Source: RPQJ01 sp963846315
GTDB taxonomy: Bacteria; Pseudomonadota; Gammaproteobacteria; Steroidobacterales; Steroidobacteraceae
DNA length: 64,000 nucleotides
Assembly: GCA_963846315.1 (NCBI GenBank)
Contig: CAWJVM010000010.1
Span: 1-64,000 of the forward strand
Direction: 5' to 3'
Shown here: positions 7,305 to 16,074 of the stretch, in pieces
Position numbering within the stretch: the stretch's first letter is position 1
Layout of the letters: each line of letters begins with the position of its first letter
The notes under the pieces: model-generated
Databases searched by the model: none
What the model was told of the DNA's origin: nothing
Seen by the model: only the letters and a program-made list of their open reading frames with translations
Position numbers and translations under genes: made by a program

Positions 7305-10300
7305 TCACTTCACCGCGAGTTCGAATCGCACCTGCTGTTCGTTGGCTGCCACCTTGCCGTCACTCGCGAAGTAGACCCGCTCCGGCGGCAATCCGGTGTC
7401 CGTGAGGAGGGCGTGCTGCACGGCTGTGCCGCGCTGCTGCCCGAGTTGGGCCAGGTCGTCCGGCTCGGCGACCGCGCGACTGCGGCATTCCTTTTCGAGC
7501 CAGGCCAGGCGCGCCTGCGCGGATTGCGCCTTGGCGTCCTTGCGAGAGACACCGTCCGCCCGCGGCTCCGGTTCGGGCACGACGGGTTCGACGCCCGCCA
7601 ACTGTGTGTACAGCGCCGTCAGCACCTTGTCCTGTTGCTCGGGAGACAACGTCGCGAAGGCGGGCACCGGCGTCGTCTCGTCGGCGCGCTTCTTGCCCAA
7701 CAACACCTTGCGCGACGCCGTCTGCAATTCACGCTGGTAACGTGCTTCAGCCAGGGCCGTCCCGTCGAGCGACGCATCCACACCGATCGGCACCTCGAGT
7801 CGCAGGTCCGGCTTCGGGGCGAGGCTCTTGCCGAGCGCGCCCAGTCGCTCCGCAGCGGCCGGGTCGAGCTCGGCTGAGCCCGGCGCGAAGTCGACGAATT
7901 GCGCATCCTCGGCGCCCTTGAACAGCGCGCCGAGTGCCTTGAACGGCGCCGTTACCGCTTTCGCCAGGATGTTCTTGATGATCTGCCAGACGATCGGACC
8001 GACGCGGAACGAAGGGTCGTCGATCGTGCCGCTGACCGGGATCTCGAGGTTGATGACGCCGTCGCCATCCTTGAGCAGGGACGTCGCGAACTTCACGGGC
8101 AGCGTCGCTTCTTCCTTGCTCGCAGTCGCTTCGCCCCATTCGAGCTGGTCGATGCGGATCTTGTGCTGCGCCTCGAGCTTGCGATTGTCGATCTGGTAAT
8201 GCAGGTCGGTGAACAACTTGCCCTTGGCGATGTTGTAACCCGCGAACTTGCCCGAATACGGGTTGAACACCGGCAGCGAGATGTTCTCGAACTTCAGGGT
8301 GATGTCGGTGAAGCGGTCGTAGGCGAACGGCTGGGTCGTGCCGGCGATCAGCACGGGCGAAAACTCGCCGACGTTGCCCCCCAGCTTGACCGTCGCGCGG
8401 GAGTTCGGATCACTCGACATCCCGGTGATCGCGCCATCCAGCGAGCCGATCGTGGCAGCGAAATTCGGTTGCACGCTGAAATCAGCGAAGTCCAGCGTGC
8501 CATCCACCACCTGCATTTCGCGGATGCGGATGGGCATGCCGGTTTCCTTGAGTTCCGCCGGGGGTGCCGCGGCCGCGAGCTTGCGGGCTGCCGCTGCATC
8601 GGCCGCGGCCTGCTTTTCTGCCCGGACCTCGGCACGCGTCTGCTTGCGCCTGGGCGTAGCTTCCTGCGCGGCCTTGTCGGCTTTCGCCTGTGCGACCGCC
8701 GCAGCCGTGCCTTGCGGATCGAACACAGCAGAGACGTTGAGGACCGCGTCGGAGCTTACGATCACCCGGGTGAACGGCCTGACGACACGCACGCGATCGA
8801 TGCTGAGCGAGTCGGGCGCCATCGCGTACTGCAACTTCGACAGCTCGATCCGTTCGAAATTGGCGAAATCCTGTTCGAGCGCATTGTCGATCGACTTGAA
8901 GTTCGCGATGGCCGCATTGCCCGCGAACTGCAGTTCCGGCTGGCCGGTGCCGGCCGGCGCGAGCGTGAGCTTGCCATTGGCCGCGACCGTGCCTTGCCGG
9001 ATCGTCAGGTCGGTTGTGCCGTTGGCGTAAGGCTGCAGTGCCTGGACCGGGAAGTCGGCCAGGTCGATGTCGACGTCCGCCGCGAACGGCTCCGGCACCA
9101 CGTGTCCGGTGCCCGACAGCCTGGCCGCGCCATTGATCGTCGTCTCGAATTTCACCGGCAGCGGTCGCGTCAGGTCGAGGCTCGCGTCGGTTGCCGTCAC
9201 GTCGAGGGGCGACAGTTCGAAACGAGCCACCGGTTTGACGGCACGGTCTTCGTAACTCACCGCGGCACCGCGCAAGGCCACGTTCGCGACCGTCACCGTC
9301 CAGGCAGCTGCGGCGGCGACGGGTGTCGCTGCGGGCTGGCCGGGCTGCGCGGGTTCGGTCGAATTCGTCGTAACAGTTGCCGGCGGCGCCCCGGCGAACA
9401 ACTGATCGATGTTCAAAGTACCGTCGGGCATCGTCCAGACGTCGGCCTTGACGCCCTCAGCCGCGATCGCGCCCAGCGACACGGTATTGGCCGGCATCAC
9501 GATCTTCGTTTCGCTGATGACGACCGTGGGCACCGTGACGTAATCCTGCTCGAGGCCCCGCGCTCGCAGCGTCAGGCCATTGACCTGCATCTGCGGCAGA
9601 TGCACGTCGAGTTGCGTGGAGTCGCCGAGCACCGCACGGTACGAGCCGCGCAGGTTCATCTCGCCCTGCGGAATGGTGAAAGGCAGTTCGACCCCGGCGA
9701 CCTCGAGCACGCCGGGAACGTTCAGGTGGGTGATCGCGAAGTCGCCCGAGGATGAGACCAGCGGTGCGAGCGCGAACGTGCCGTGCCATTCCAACAGCTC
9801 GGCATTCTGGGTCTTCGCCGTGAGCCCGAACGCGCCGCCTTCCGGCGTGGTCTTGAAGTTTTCGAGCTTGAAGTTGACCGGTGTGAACTGCCGCTCGAGC
9901 GGCGCGCGCCGCGCCAGGTCGGCGAACTGCACGGTGCCGTCACCCAATACGAACTGCTGGATCCAGATGGCCGGCAGCGGCTCGTCCTTGTCCTCTTCGT
10001 CCGGCAACGCGAGATCCGCCAGGTTGACCGAACCGTCCGGGCGGATCACGGCACGTGCCAGCGGCGCCTCGAGCTGCACGTCCTTGAAGACGTACGCACG
10101 CTGCCACAGCGACGACAGCTCGAAATCGACGAAGAAGCGCCGGAATGCCAGCATCGGCTTGCCATCCGTGTCGGGCAGCGACAGGTCCTTGATTTCGGCC
10201 TGCAGCTTGAACGGATCAATCCGGATTTCGCCGAGGGCCAGCTCGCGCCCGTACTTCTCGCGGACGAAGTCGATCGCCTGGCTGCGTACGATGCGGGGCG

Positions 10301-10391
10301 CCGCATAGAAGCCGAGGAGGGCATAGAGACCCGTCAGCACCAGCATTACGGCGGCGGCCCAGAAAAGCTTGGACTTCAGGATGTTCCCCAC
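7305..10391 (-). CDS. DUF748 / AsmA-like envelope protein
   Basis: A very large (1028-residue) protein with one N-terminal membrane anchor (about residues 5-28, WAAAVMLVLTGLYALLGFY) and a long beta-rich body. It begins with the DUF748 signature: residues after the anchor describe IVRSQAIDFVREKYGRELAL and a following FKLQAEIKDLSLPD. Such AsmA-superfamily proteins are periplasm-spanning and several relatives move phospholipids or affect outer-membrane assembly; the role of this one is unknown. A Lys/Ala-rich segment near residues 590-630 is probably coiled or disordered, and the C-terminal third has an OmpA-like flavour (VDFAPGSAELDPAAAERL). I prefer a GTG start at 10391, just before the membrane anchor; an upstream GTG at 10451 would add 20 unremarkable residues. 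Confidence 0.75.
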   Translation of the reverse strand: MGNILKSKLFWAAAVMLVLTGLYALLGFYAAPRIVRSQAIDFVREKYGRELALGEIRIDPFKLQAEIKDLSLPDTDGKPMLAFRRFFVDFELSSLWQRAYVFKDVQLEAPLARAVIRPDGSVNLADLALPDEEDKDEPLPAIWIQQFVLGDGTVQFADLARRAPLERQFTPVNFKLENFKTTPEGGAFGLTAKTQNAELLEWHGTFALAPLVSSSGDFAITHLNVPGVLEVAGVELPFTIPQGEMNLRGSYRAVLGDSTQLDVHLPQMQVNGLTLRARGLEQDYVTVPTVVISETKIVMPANTVSLGAIAAEGVKADVWTMPDGTLNIDQLFAGAPPATVTTNSTEPAQPGQPAATPVAAAAAWTVTVANVALRGAAVSYEDRAVKPVARFELSPLDVTATDASLDLTRPLPVKFETTINGAARLSGTGHVVPEPFAADVDIDLADFPVQALQPYANGTTDLTIRQGTVAANGKLTLAPAGTGQPELQFAGNAAIANFKSIDNALEQDFANFERIELSKLQYAMAPDSLSIDRVRVVRPFTRVIVSSDAVLNVSAVFDPQGTAAAVAQAKADKAAQEATPRRKQTRAEVRAEKQAAADAAAARKLAAAAPPAELKETGMPIRIREMQVVDGTLDFADFSVQPNFAATIGSLDGAITGMSSDPNSRATVKLGGNVGEFSPVLIAGTTQPFAYDRFTDITLKFENISLPVFNPYSGKFAGYNIAKGKLFTDLHYQIDNRKLEAQHKIRIDQLEWGEATASKEEATLPVKFATSLLKDGDGVINLEIPVSGTIDDPSFRVGPIVWQIIKNILAKAVTAPFKALGALFKGAEDAQFVDFAPGSAELDPAAAERLGALGKSLAPKPDLRLEVPIGVDASLDGTALAEARYQRELQTASRKVLLGKKRADETTPVPAFATLSPEQQDKVLTALYTQLAGVEPVVPEPEPRADGVSRKDAKAQSAQARLAWLEKECRSRAVAEPDDLAQLGQQRGTAVQHALLTDTGLPPERVYFASDGKVAANEQQVRFELAVK

Positions 10392-10482
10392 GTGTGCACC
10401 TGCGTTTTCCCGGCACTGTAGCCACGAATGCCGGTCGGTCACAAGCGCCACCGGGCCGGCCGTGGTTCAGGGAGTATTTTCG

Positions 10483-11922
10483 CTAGTCCGGCAGGACCTT
10501 GCCCGGGTTCATGATCCCGCGCGGATCGAGGGCCTGCTTGATCGAGCGCATGGTCGCGAGCGCGACCGGGTCTTTGTAGCGCGCAAGTGTGTCGCGCTTG
10601 AGCTGGCCGATGCCGTGCTCCGCGCTGATCGAGCCCCTGAACTCCTGCACGCAGGCATGCACTGCGTGACCGAGGGCGTCCTGCAGTGCCAGGAATCCCT
10701 CGCGATCCGTGCCGCCGACGGGCTCGCTCAGGTTGAAGTGCAGATTGCCGTCGCCGACGTGCCCGTAGGCAACCAGACGAGCGGTGGGCGCCACCCGAGC
10801 GACCGCTGCGCTCGCCCTGTCCAGGAACGCGGGTAGCGCGGCGACCGGTACCGACACGTCGTGCTTGATGCTGGCGCCCTCGTGACGCTGCGCTTCCGGC
10901 ACCGACTCGCGCAGGCGCCAGAGTGCTCCACGCTGGGCCAGCGATTCGGCGAACGTGGCTTCGAGCACGTCGCCGCGCGCCAGCGCCGCACCGAGCGCGT
11001 CCTCGAGCAGGCCGCGCAGTTGCGGATCGTGACGTGCCGTCGACACTTCGCACAGCACGTAGGCTGGGTATGGCGAGCCCAGCGGGTCGGTCACGCCCGG
11101 AATGTGACGCACCGTGAATTCGACCGCGATGCGCGGCAGGTATTCGAACGTCGTGACGCAGTCGCCGGTCGCTTCGCGCAAGTGCGCAAGCAGGTCGACG
11201 GCGGCCTGCATGCCGGGCACCGCAACGAATGCGGTTTCGGTCGAGCGGGGCCGTGGGAACAGCTTCAGGCTCGCCGCGGTGATGATTCCCAGCGTCCCTT
11301 CGGCGCCGATGAACAGGTCACGCAGGTCGTACCCGGTATTGTCCTTGCGCAGGCTCGACAAGCCGTCGATCACGCGTCCATCGGCCAGCACGACCTCGAG
11401 GCCCAGCACCAGATCACGGGCCACGCCGTAGCGCACCGCCGCGAGACCTCCGGCGTTGGTCGAAAGGTTGCCGCCGATCTGGCAACTGGCTTCCGACCCC
11501 AACGACAACGGAAACAGCCGGTCGACGGACTGCGCGGCGGCCTGCACCGCGAGCAGCACGCAACCCGCTTCCGCGACGAGCGAGAAGTTGGCGGAGTCGA
11601 CCGCGCGGATGCGGTTCAGCCGGTGCAGCGACAGCACGAGCTGGTCGCCGCGGGCGCTCGGCGTGGCTCCGCCGCAATAACTGGTGTTGCCCCCCTGGGG
11701 TACGACGGCGATACGCGCCTCGTGACACAGCGTGAGCACCTGTGCGACTTCGGCAGTCGAGGCTGGACAGGCCACGAATGGCGTCGCGCCGCGGTACAGC
11801 CCTCGGAAATCGGTCAGGAACCGTGCGGTTCGGTCGGGTGAGTCGACGCAGCCCGCTGTGCCCAGCAGGCCGCGGATGCGCTGGAGCGCGTCAGCCTGCG
11901 CGGCGAGTGCGGCTGCCTGCAT
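10483..11922 (-). CDS. FAD-linked D-2-hydroxyacid dehydrogenase (D-2-hydroxyglutarate/D-lactate type)
   Basis: A 479-residue protein of the vanillyl-alcohol-oxidase-like flavoprotein fold. The PCMH-type FAD domain spans about residues 35-220, with VVPQGGNTSYCGGA, SCQIGGNLSTNAGG and FIGAEGTLGIIT. The C-terminal FAD-oxidase domain follows and holds YGHVGDGNLHFN and SAEHGIGQLK, the metal/substrate histidine motifs of D-2-hydroxyglutarate dehydrogenase, D-lactate dehydrogenase and GlcD. The reaction is oxidation of a D-2-hydroxyacid to the 2-oxoacid, with electrons going to a quinone or ETF. There is no glcE or glcF nearby, which argues against glycolate oxidase. The substrate cannot be fixed from sequence. 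Its start lies 15 bases after the stop of the upstream membrane-protein gene in the same direction. Confidence 0.88.
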   Translation of the reverse strand: MQAAALAAQADALQRIRGLLGTAGCVDSPDRTARFLTDFRGLYRGATPFVACPASTAEVAQVLTLCHEARIAVVPQGGNTSYCGGATPSARGDQLVLSLHRLNRIRAVDSANFSLVAEAGCVLLAVQAAAQSVDRLFPLSLGSEASCQIGGNLSTNAGGLAAVRYGVARDLVLGLEVVLADGRVIDGLSSLRKDNTGYDLRDLFIGAEGTLGIITAASLKLFPRPRSTETAFVAVPGMQAAVDLLAHLREATGDCVTTFEYLPRIAVEFTVRHIPGVTDPLGSPYPAYVLCEVSTARHDPQLRGLLEDALGAALARGDVLEATFAESLAQRGALWRLRESVPEAQRHEGASIKHDVSVPVAALPAFLDRASAAVARVAPTARLVAYGHVGDGNLHFNLSEPVGGTDREGFLALQDALGHAVHACVQEFRGSISAEHGIGQLKRDTLARYKDPVALATMRSIKQALDPRGIMNPGKVLPD

Positions 11923-11937
11923 CCGGACCCGCGACGC

Positions 11938-13272
11938 TCAGGCCGGACGCGGCGCAGCCACTCGGGCCACGACCAGGGAGGCGCCGACGGCGGCAGCCAG
12001 CACGAAGATCGAGGCGAGCGCGTTGGTCAGCAGGTTGGGCGCAAGCAACAGCACGAGGCCGAACCCCAGCATCATGAAGCCGGAGATCAGCTTGAGCAGG
12101 CGGCCTTCGGATTCGCTCAACTTGCGTGCGCCCATGGTCAGGGTGAATACCGTCACGATCGCGAGCAGCGGCAGCACGTAGATCACGTTGTAGGCTGCAA
12201 GCCAGGCATAGTACTGCCACGACTCGAGGTCCGCGAGCGTCAGTGCGCGCGTGTACACCATCGGGAAGCCGGCGGTGCACAGCAGTTCGTACGAGTTGGC
12301 GACGATCGCGAGCAACACGGTGCTGACCAGCATCGGGCCCATGCTGCCCGACGCAACCACCTCGCGCATGCGCTTGAACAGGCCGGGCTTGGCGGCATCG
12401 GGGATCGACAGGCTCGGTCCGGCCTTGAACCAGAAGTAATCCTTGATGTTGAGCGTCGCGACGGTCAGCGCGAGCAGGCCCGCCACGAACGTGATCACGC
12501 GCAGTTCGCCGGCGATCAGGAAGACATTGAGCCACGCCGCCATGAAGACGAAGTAGACGACGCCCGAGAACAGCACGAAGGTGCCACCGACGATCGCCAT
12601 GCGCGTGCGGCTCTTCGCGTGCACGAGCAGGCTCAGCAGGAACAGCAGGACGAAGAACGCGCAGGGATTGAACGCATCCATGCCCGCGAGCACGAGCGTC
12701 AGGATCGGCAGCGAGAAGGCTTGCGCATCCACCGGGCCGAGGAACGGCAGGTTGATGGTCGTGCCGGCTTTTTCCTCTGCGGCCGAGAACTGTGTGGTGG
12801 CGCCCGTCGCTCCTGCAGCTGCGCCGGTCACCGGATCGGACGCTCCCGGATTCGCGACCCGCCGTTCATGACAGGCGGTGAGGGCGTCCTCGAGTTGCTT
12901 GCCTGTGGTCGCCGCGGAGTCGTAGCCGATCACGACCTGGCGACAGAACACGAATCCGGGCACTGAGAGTGCCTCGACGCCGAGTGACTGTGCCGTGTCG
13001 AAGTAAAATTGCGCGTTGGCGCGATTGTCCTTGACCACGTAACGCTCGACCTTGAGCCATGCGTATTTCGCTTCGAGTTCGGCGATGAACGGCTTCGCTG
13101 CCTGGCAATGCGGGCAGGTTGGCGAGTAGAAGTAGTAGAGGCGGACGGTGGGTGTGCCGTCCTGGGCAGTGCCGTACCAGAAGTCGTCGGACTTCGGATC
13201 ACCCGTCGCGGCGCCGGCGAGACCCGAAATGCACAACAGCACCAGCAGCCAGACCAGTCGGATCGCGGACAT
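11938..13272 (-). CDS. Thioredoxin-fold plus CcdA/DsbD-like transmembrane protein
   Basis: A 444-residue protein with a signal peptide (about 1-21) and a periplasmic thioredoxin-like domain (about 40-140) with the redox motif CPHC at 53-56. A membrane domain follows from about residue 185. Within it, FNPCAFF (Cys 204) and ELLCTAGFP (Cys 332) resemble the paired membrane cysteines of CcdA and the DsbD beta domain, which carry electrons from cytosolic thioredoxin outward. The order is reversed compared with DsbD, whose C-terminal domain is the thioredoxin; here the thioredoxin fold is N-terminal. A role in periplasmic disulfide reduction, perhaps for cytochrome c or metalloprotein maturation, is inferred. 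The 15-base spacing to the next gene suggests one transcript. Confidence 0.75.
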   Translation of the reverse strand: MSAIRLVWLLVLLCISGLAGAATGDPKSDDFWYGTAQDGTPTVRLYYFYSPTCPHCQAAKPFIAELEAKYAWLKVERYVVKDNRANAQFYFDTAQSLGVEALSVPGFVFCRQVVIGYDSAATTGKQLEDALTACHERRVANPGASDPVTGAAAGATGATTQFSAAEEKAGTTINLPFLGPVDAQAFSLPILTLVLAGMDAFNPCAFFVLLFLLSLLVHAKSRTRMAIVGGTFVLFSGVVYFVFMAAWLNVFLIAGELRVITFVAGLLALTVATLNIKDYFWFKAGPSLSIPDAAKPGLFKRMREVVASGSMGPMLVSTVLLAIVANSYELLCTAGFPMVYTRALTLADLESWQYYAWLAAYNVIYVLPLLAIVTVFTLTMGARKLSESEGRLLKLISGFMMLGFGLVLLLAPNLLTNALASIFVLAAAVGASLVVARVAAPRPA

Positions 13273-13368
13273 TCAGTGCCAACCTGTGGTTCCGGAGGAG
13301 CGCGAATTCTAGCGGGACGGCCGGCCGTCTCGCTCCGTTCTTCTACCGATGCGGGTAGCGGGAACTTT

Positions 13369-14163
13369 TCACTTAACGCGGCTCGGCAGCCGTGACGGAG
13401 GCGGAGCCAGCCGTCCCGGCTCCGGCGGCGACGACATCAGCCAGTCCGGATTCGGCAATTCGCTGAAGATTTCGCGCAGGGCCTCGCCCCAGCGTTCGCG
13501 GATGCGGTGGAAGTACTCGTTGGTCGAATCGATGTCGACGTGGCTGCTGATGCGGCACTCGTCGCGCCGGACGATGACCAGGTCGAGCGGCAGGCCCACC
13601 GACAGGTTCGAGCGGATCGTCGAGTCCATCGAGATCAGCGCGCATTTCGCCGCTTCGCTCAGCGGCATGCTGCGGCGGATCACCCGGTCGATGATGGGCT
13701 TGCCGTACTTCGACTCGCCGATCTGGAAATACGACGTGTCGGGCGTGGCTTCGACGAAGTTGCCGGCGGCGTAGATGTGGAAAAGGCGCGGGGTCTCACC
13801 CTTGATCTGGCCGCCGAGGATGAAAGACGCGTTGAATTCGATGCCTTGCAGTCGCAGCGCCTCCGCATCGCGCTGGTGCATTTCACGCAGGGCGCTGCCG
13901 ACGCACCGTGCCGCCTCGAACAGGTTCGGGCACAGCAGCAGGCTGGACTCGCCCTGCGCGCTTATGCGTTCCGCGAGCAGGTTGAGCGCGCCCTGCGTGA
14001 TGGCGAGGTTGCCGGCCGACATCAGCACGATCACGCGGTCGCCCGCGCGCTCGAACACGGTGGTCTTGCGAAACGTGTTGATCTGGTCGACGCCGGCGTT
14101 GGTGCGCGAGTCCGACAGGAACACGAGGCCCGCATCCAGCAGCATCGCTACGCAATACGTCAT
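13369..14163 (-). CDS. Anbu, proteasome-type (HslV-related) peptidase
   Basis: The 264-residue protein is an Ntn-hydrolase of the Anbu (bacterial proteasome homologue) family. The N-terminus MTYCVAMLLDAGLVFLSDSR is typical: Thr2 would be the exposed nucleophile after Met removal, followed by the SDSRTNAGVD loop. LSAGNLAITQ-like and FILGGQIKGE segments mark the two beta-sheets. I start at 14163 because the conserved nucleophile must be N-terminal; the 43-codon upstream frame is not family-like. Anbu forms a self-assembling open ring in structural work; its substrate is unknown. It is the last gene of the conserved operon with ATP-grasp, alpha-E and transglutaminase-like proteins, which strongly supports the call. 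The C-terminal tail is Pro/Arg-rich and slightly longer than usual. Confidence 0.92.
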   Translation of the reverse strand: MTYCVAMLLDAGLVFLSDSRTNAGVDQINTFRKTTVFERAGDRVIVLMSAGNLAITQGALNLLAERISAQGESSLLLCPNLFEAARCVGSALREMHQRDAEALRLQGIEFNASFILGGQIKGETPRLFHIYAAGNFVEATPDTSYFQIGESKYGKPIIDRVIRRSMPLSEAAKCALISMDSTIRSNLSVGLPLDLVIVRRDECRISSHVDIDSTNEYFHRIRERWGEALREIFSELPNPDWLMSSPPEPGRLAPPPSRLPSRVK

Positions 14164-14245
14164 GAGGGATCCGGTGGTGCGGTGAGGATACGAATGGTAG
14201 GCCCGCAACGATGCCGCTGCAAAGCGCGAACCCGGCGGCAGGCTC

Positions 14246-15094
14246 TCACTGTTGCTGATGTGACCCGGCCAGCGAAGGTGCCGCTCCGCCAAAAGCGGCC
14301 AGTTTGACGGCGACGCTCAGTTGTTCGCGGCCGCCGCCGCGGCGCACGCCGCGCACGGGTGCGGCGTCGAGATAGTCGCGTCCGACCGCGAGCCGGCAAT
14401 GCGCAGCGCCTGCCGCCTCGCCGTGCGTGACGTCGAGGCTCAGCCAGCCGTCGTCACCACCGATCCAGGCGTCCACCCAGGCGTGGCTTGCGACTTCGCC
14501 GGTCTCGCCGGTGTAGAAGTAGCCGCTGACGTAGCGGGCTGGAATGCCCGCAGCCCGGCAACACGCCACGTACACATGGGCCTGGTCCTGGCAGACACCG
14601 AAGCCGAGGTCGAGCACTTCGGCTGCGGAATGGCTGACGTCCGTCACTCCGGGCTCGTACGCGACGGCTTCGCGTACGCCGGCAACGAGGTCGAGCAGCG
14701 TGGCCCGTGACGGCGGATGACGCCCCAGGTGGCGTTCGGCGATGTCGCGCAGGCTGCTGTTGGCCCGCGTCAGCGCCGTCGGTGCGAGGAATGCGAGATG
14801 CGACAGTTCACCGTCCATCGGCGGCATCGTGCGATTGCCTGCGTCGTCGGGCGCAATGTCGGCGATGCCCTCGACGACAATCCGCATTTCATTGTGCGGC
14901 GCTTCCATCGTCACGACGTGCGTGACGTTGCCGTAGGGGTCGATCTGCTCGAGCCGTTCGCCCGGCAACGTGATGCGCCAGGACAGCACACGCTGCCCAC
15001 GCTCGGCCCGCGGCGTGAGCTTCAGCGACTGGATGCTGTAGCTCACGGTCTCTTCGTAGACGTAGCAGGTCTCGTGACGGATGTGCAGCTGCAT
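14246..15094 (-). CDS. Transglutaminase-like cysteine protease of the Anbu operon
   Basis: A 282-residue protein with an N-terminal beta domain starting HIRHETCYVYEE (residues about 4-15), and a transglutaminase core. The catalytic triad is visible: Cys in GFGVCQDQAHVY, His in ASHAWVDAWI and Asp in SLDVTHG. Members of this family may cleave or cross-link peptides; the specific substrate in Anbu operons is not known. It starts 22 bases after the alpha-E gene and ends 82 bases before Anbu, all on the same strand. The C-terminal 45 residues are poorly conserved-looking and end in a Gln-rich tail. Confidence 0.92.
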   Translation of the reverse strand: MQLHIRHETCYVYEETVSYSIQSLKLTPRAERGQRVLSWRITLPGERLEQIDPYGNVTHVVTMEAPHNEMRIVVEGIADIAPDDAGNRTMPPMDGELSHLAFLAPTALTRANSSLRDIAERHLGRHPPSRATLLDLVAGVREAVAYEPGVTDVSHSAAEVLDLGFGVCQDQAHVYVACCRAAGIPARYVSGYFYTGETGEVASHAWVDAWIGGDDGWLSLDVTHGEAAGAAHCRLAVGRDYLDAAPVRGVRRGGGREQLSVAVKLAAFGGAAPSLAGSHQQQ

Positions 15095-15116
15095 GGTGTG
15101 CCCCGTGTGGCGGCCG

Positions 15117-16070
15117 TCAGGTGGGAACGACGTGGCCGAGGAAATCGCGGCCGATGCGCTCGTTCAGGTCCCAAACGCGCGCGGTCACGTCCTGCAGCAG
15201 GGTTTCTGCACCGCCGGCACCGAGCATGTCGAGTGTCCCGAAGCGCAGCATCGAATGCAGCACGCCGGCGCGACGCTGCGTTTCCCCCGACTGTGTGTTG
15301 GCGACCGCGGCCAGGTTGTCGAACACGAGTTCGGCGGAGCGGAGGAGTGATCGCGGCACGTCGGGCCGGAATGCCGCGAACTCGACGACGTGCATCGGCG
15401 TGACCCGGTCGCGCGAGACACGACGAAAAATTTCGTAGGCCGACAGCGCCCGCAGCAGCACGGTCCATGGCAGGTAGTCGTGCGTGACCGGCTCACCCTC
15501 GTTGTCCGTCGCCTCGCAGGCAAGCCGGATGCGCAGCAGGCGCGCAACGCCGTCGGCGCGTTCGAGGAACGTGCCCATCTGCATGAAATGGTAGCCCTCG
15601 TCGCGCAGCATCGAGCCGAGCACGACGCCGCGGGCGAGATGCGCGCGGTATTTGACCCACTCGATGAACTCGGCGACGTTACGGGCCGAAAACCGGTTCG
15701 GCGCATTGCTGCGGGCCTCGAGCCACGTGGCGTTGAAGGTTTCCCACATCTCGCTCGAGATCGAGCCGCGCACGGCCCGGGCGTTCTCGCGCGCGGCGCG
15801 CAGGCAGTTCAGGATGCTCGAAGGATTCTCGCGGTCGAACGCCAGGAAGTCGATGACGCGATGCGCCTCGTAGTCTTCGCCGAAGCGTGCGGCGTACTCG
15901 TCGGCGAAATTCAGCGTCGAAAGCGTCAAGCCCCAGCCGACGCCTTCGCTGGTGCTCTTGCGCGGCAGCAGCGACAGCCGGTACTGCACGTCGAGCGTGC
16001 GCGCGAGATTCTCCGCGCGCTCAGCGTAGCGACCGAGCCAGAAGACGTGATCGGCGGTGCGGCTCAGCAC
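15117..16070 (-). CDS. Alpha-E domain protein of the Anbu operon
   Basis: A 317-residue all-helical protein beginning MLSRTADHVFWLGRYAERAE, the hallmark start of the alpha-E family (COG2307). Further conserved stretches are AFDRENPSSILNCL and RAVRGSISSEMWE, and the QMGTFLERADG helix. The biochemical activity of alpha-E proteins is unknown. They are found with circularly permuted ATP-grasp enzymes and are suspected of binding a peptide or acting with them in peptide ligation; this is inference from genome context. The gene starts four bases after the ATP-grasp stop, which implies translational coupling. Confidence 0.93.
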   Translation of the reverse strand: MLSRTADHVFWLGRYAERAENLARTLDVQYRLSLLPRKSTSEGVGWGLTLSTLNFADEYAARFGEDYEAHRVIDFLAFDRENPSSILNCLRAARENARAVRGSISSEMWETFNATWLEARSNAPNRFSARNVAEFIEWVKYRAHLARGVVLGSMLRDEGYHFMQMGTFLERADGVARLLRIRLACEATDNEGEPVTHDYLPWTVLLRALSAYEIFRRVSRDRVTPMHVVEFAAFRPDVPRSLLRSAELVFDNLAAVANTQSGETQRRAGVLHSMLRFGTLDMLGAGGAETLLQDVTARVWDLNERIGRDFLGHVVPT

Positions 16071-16074
16071 GCGG

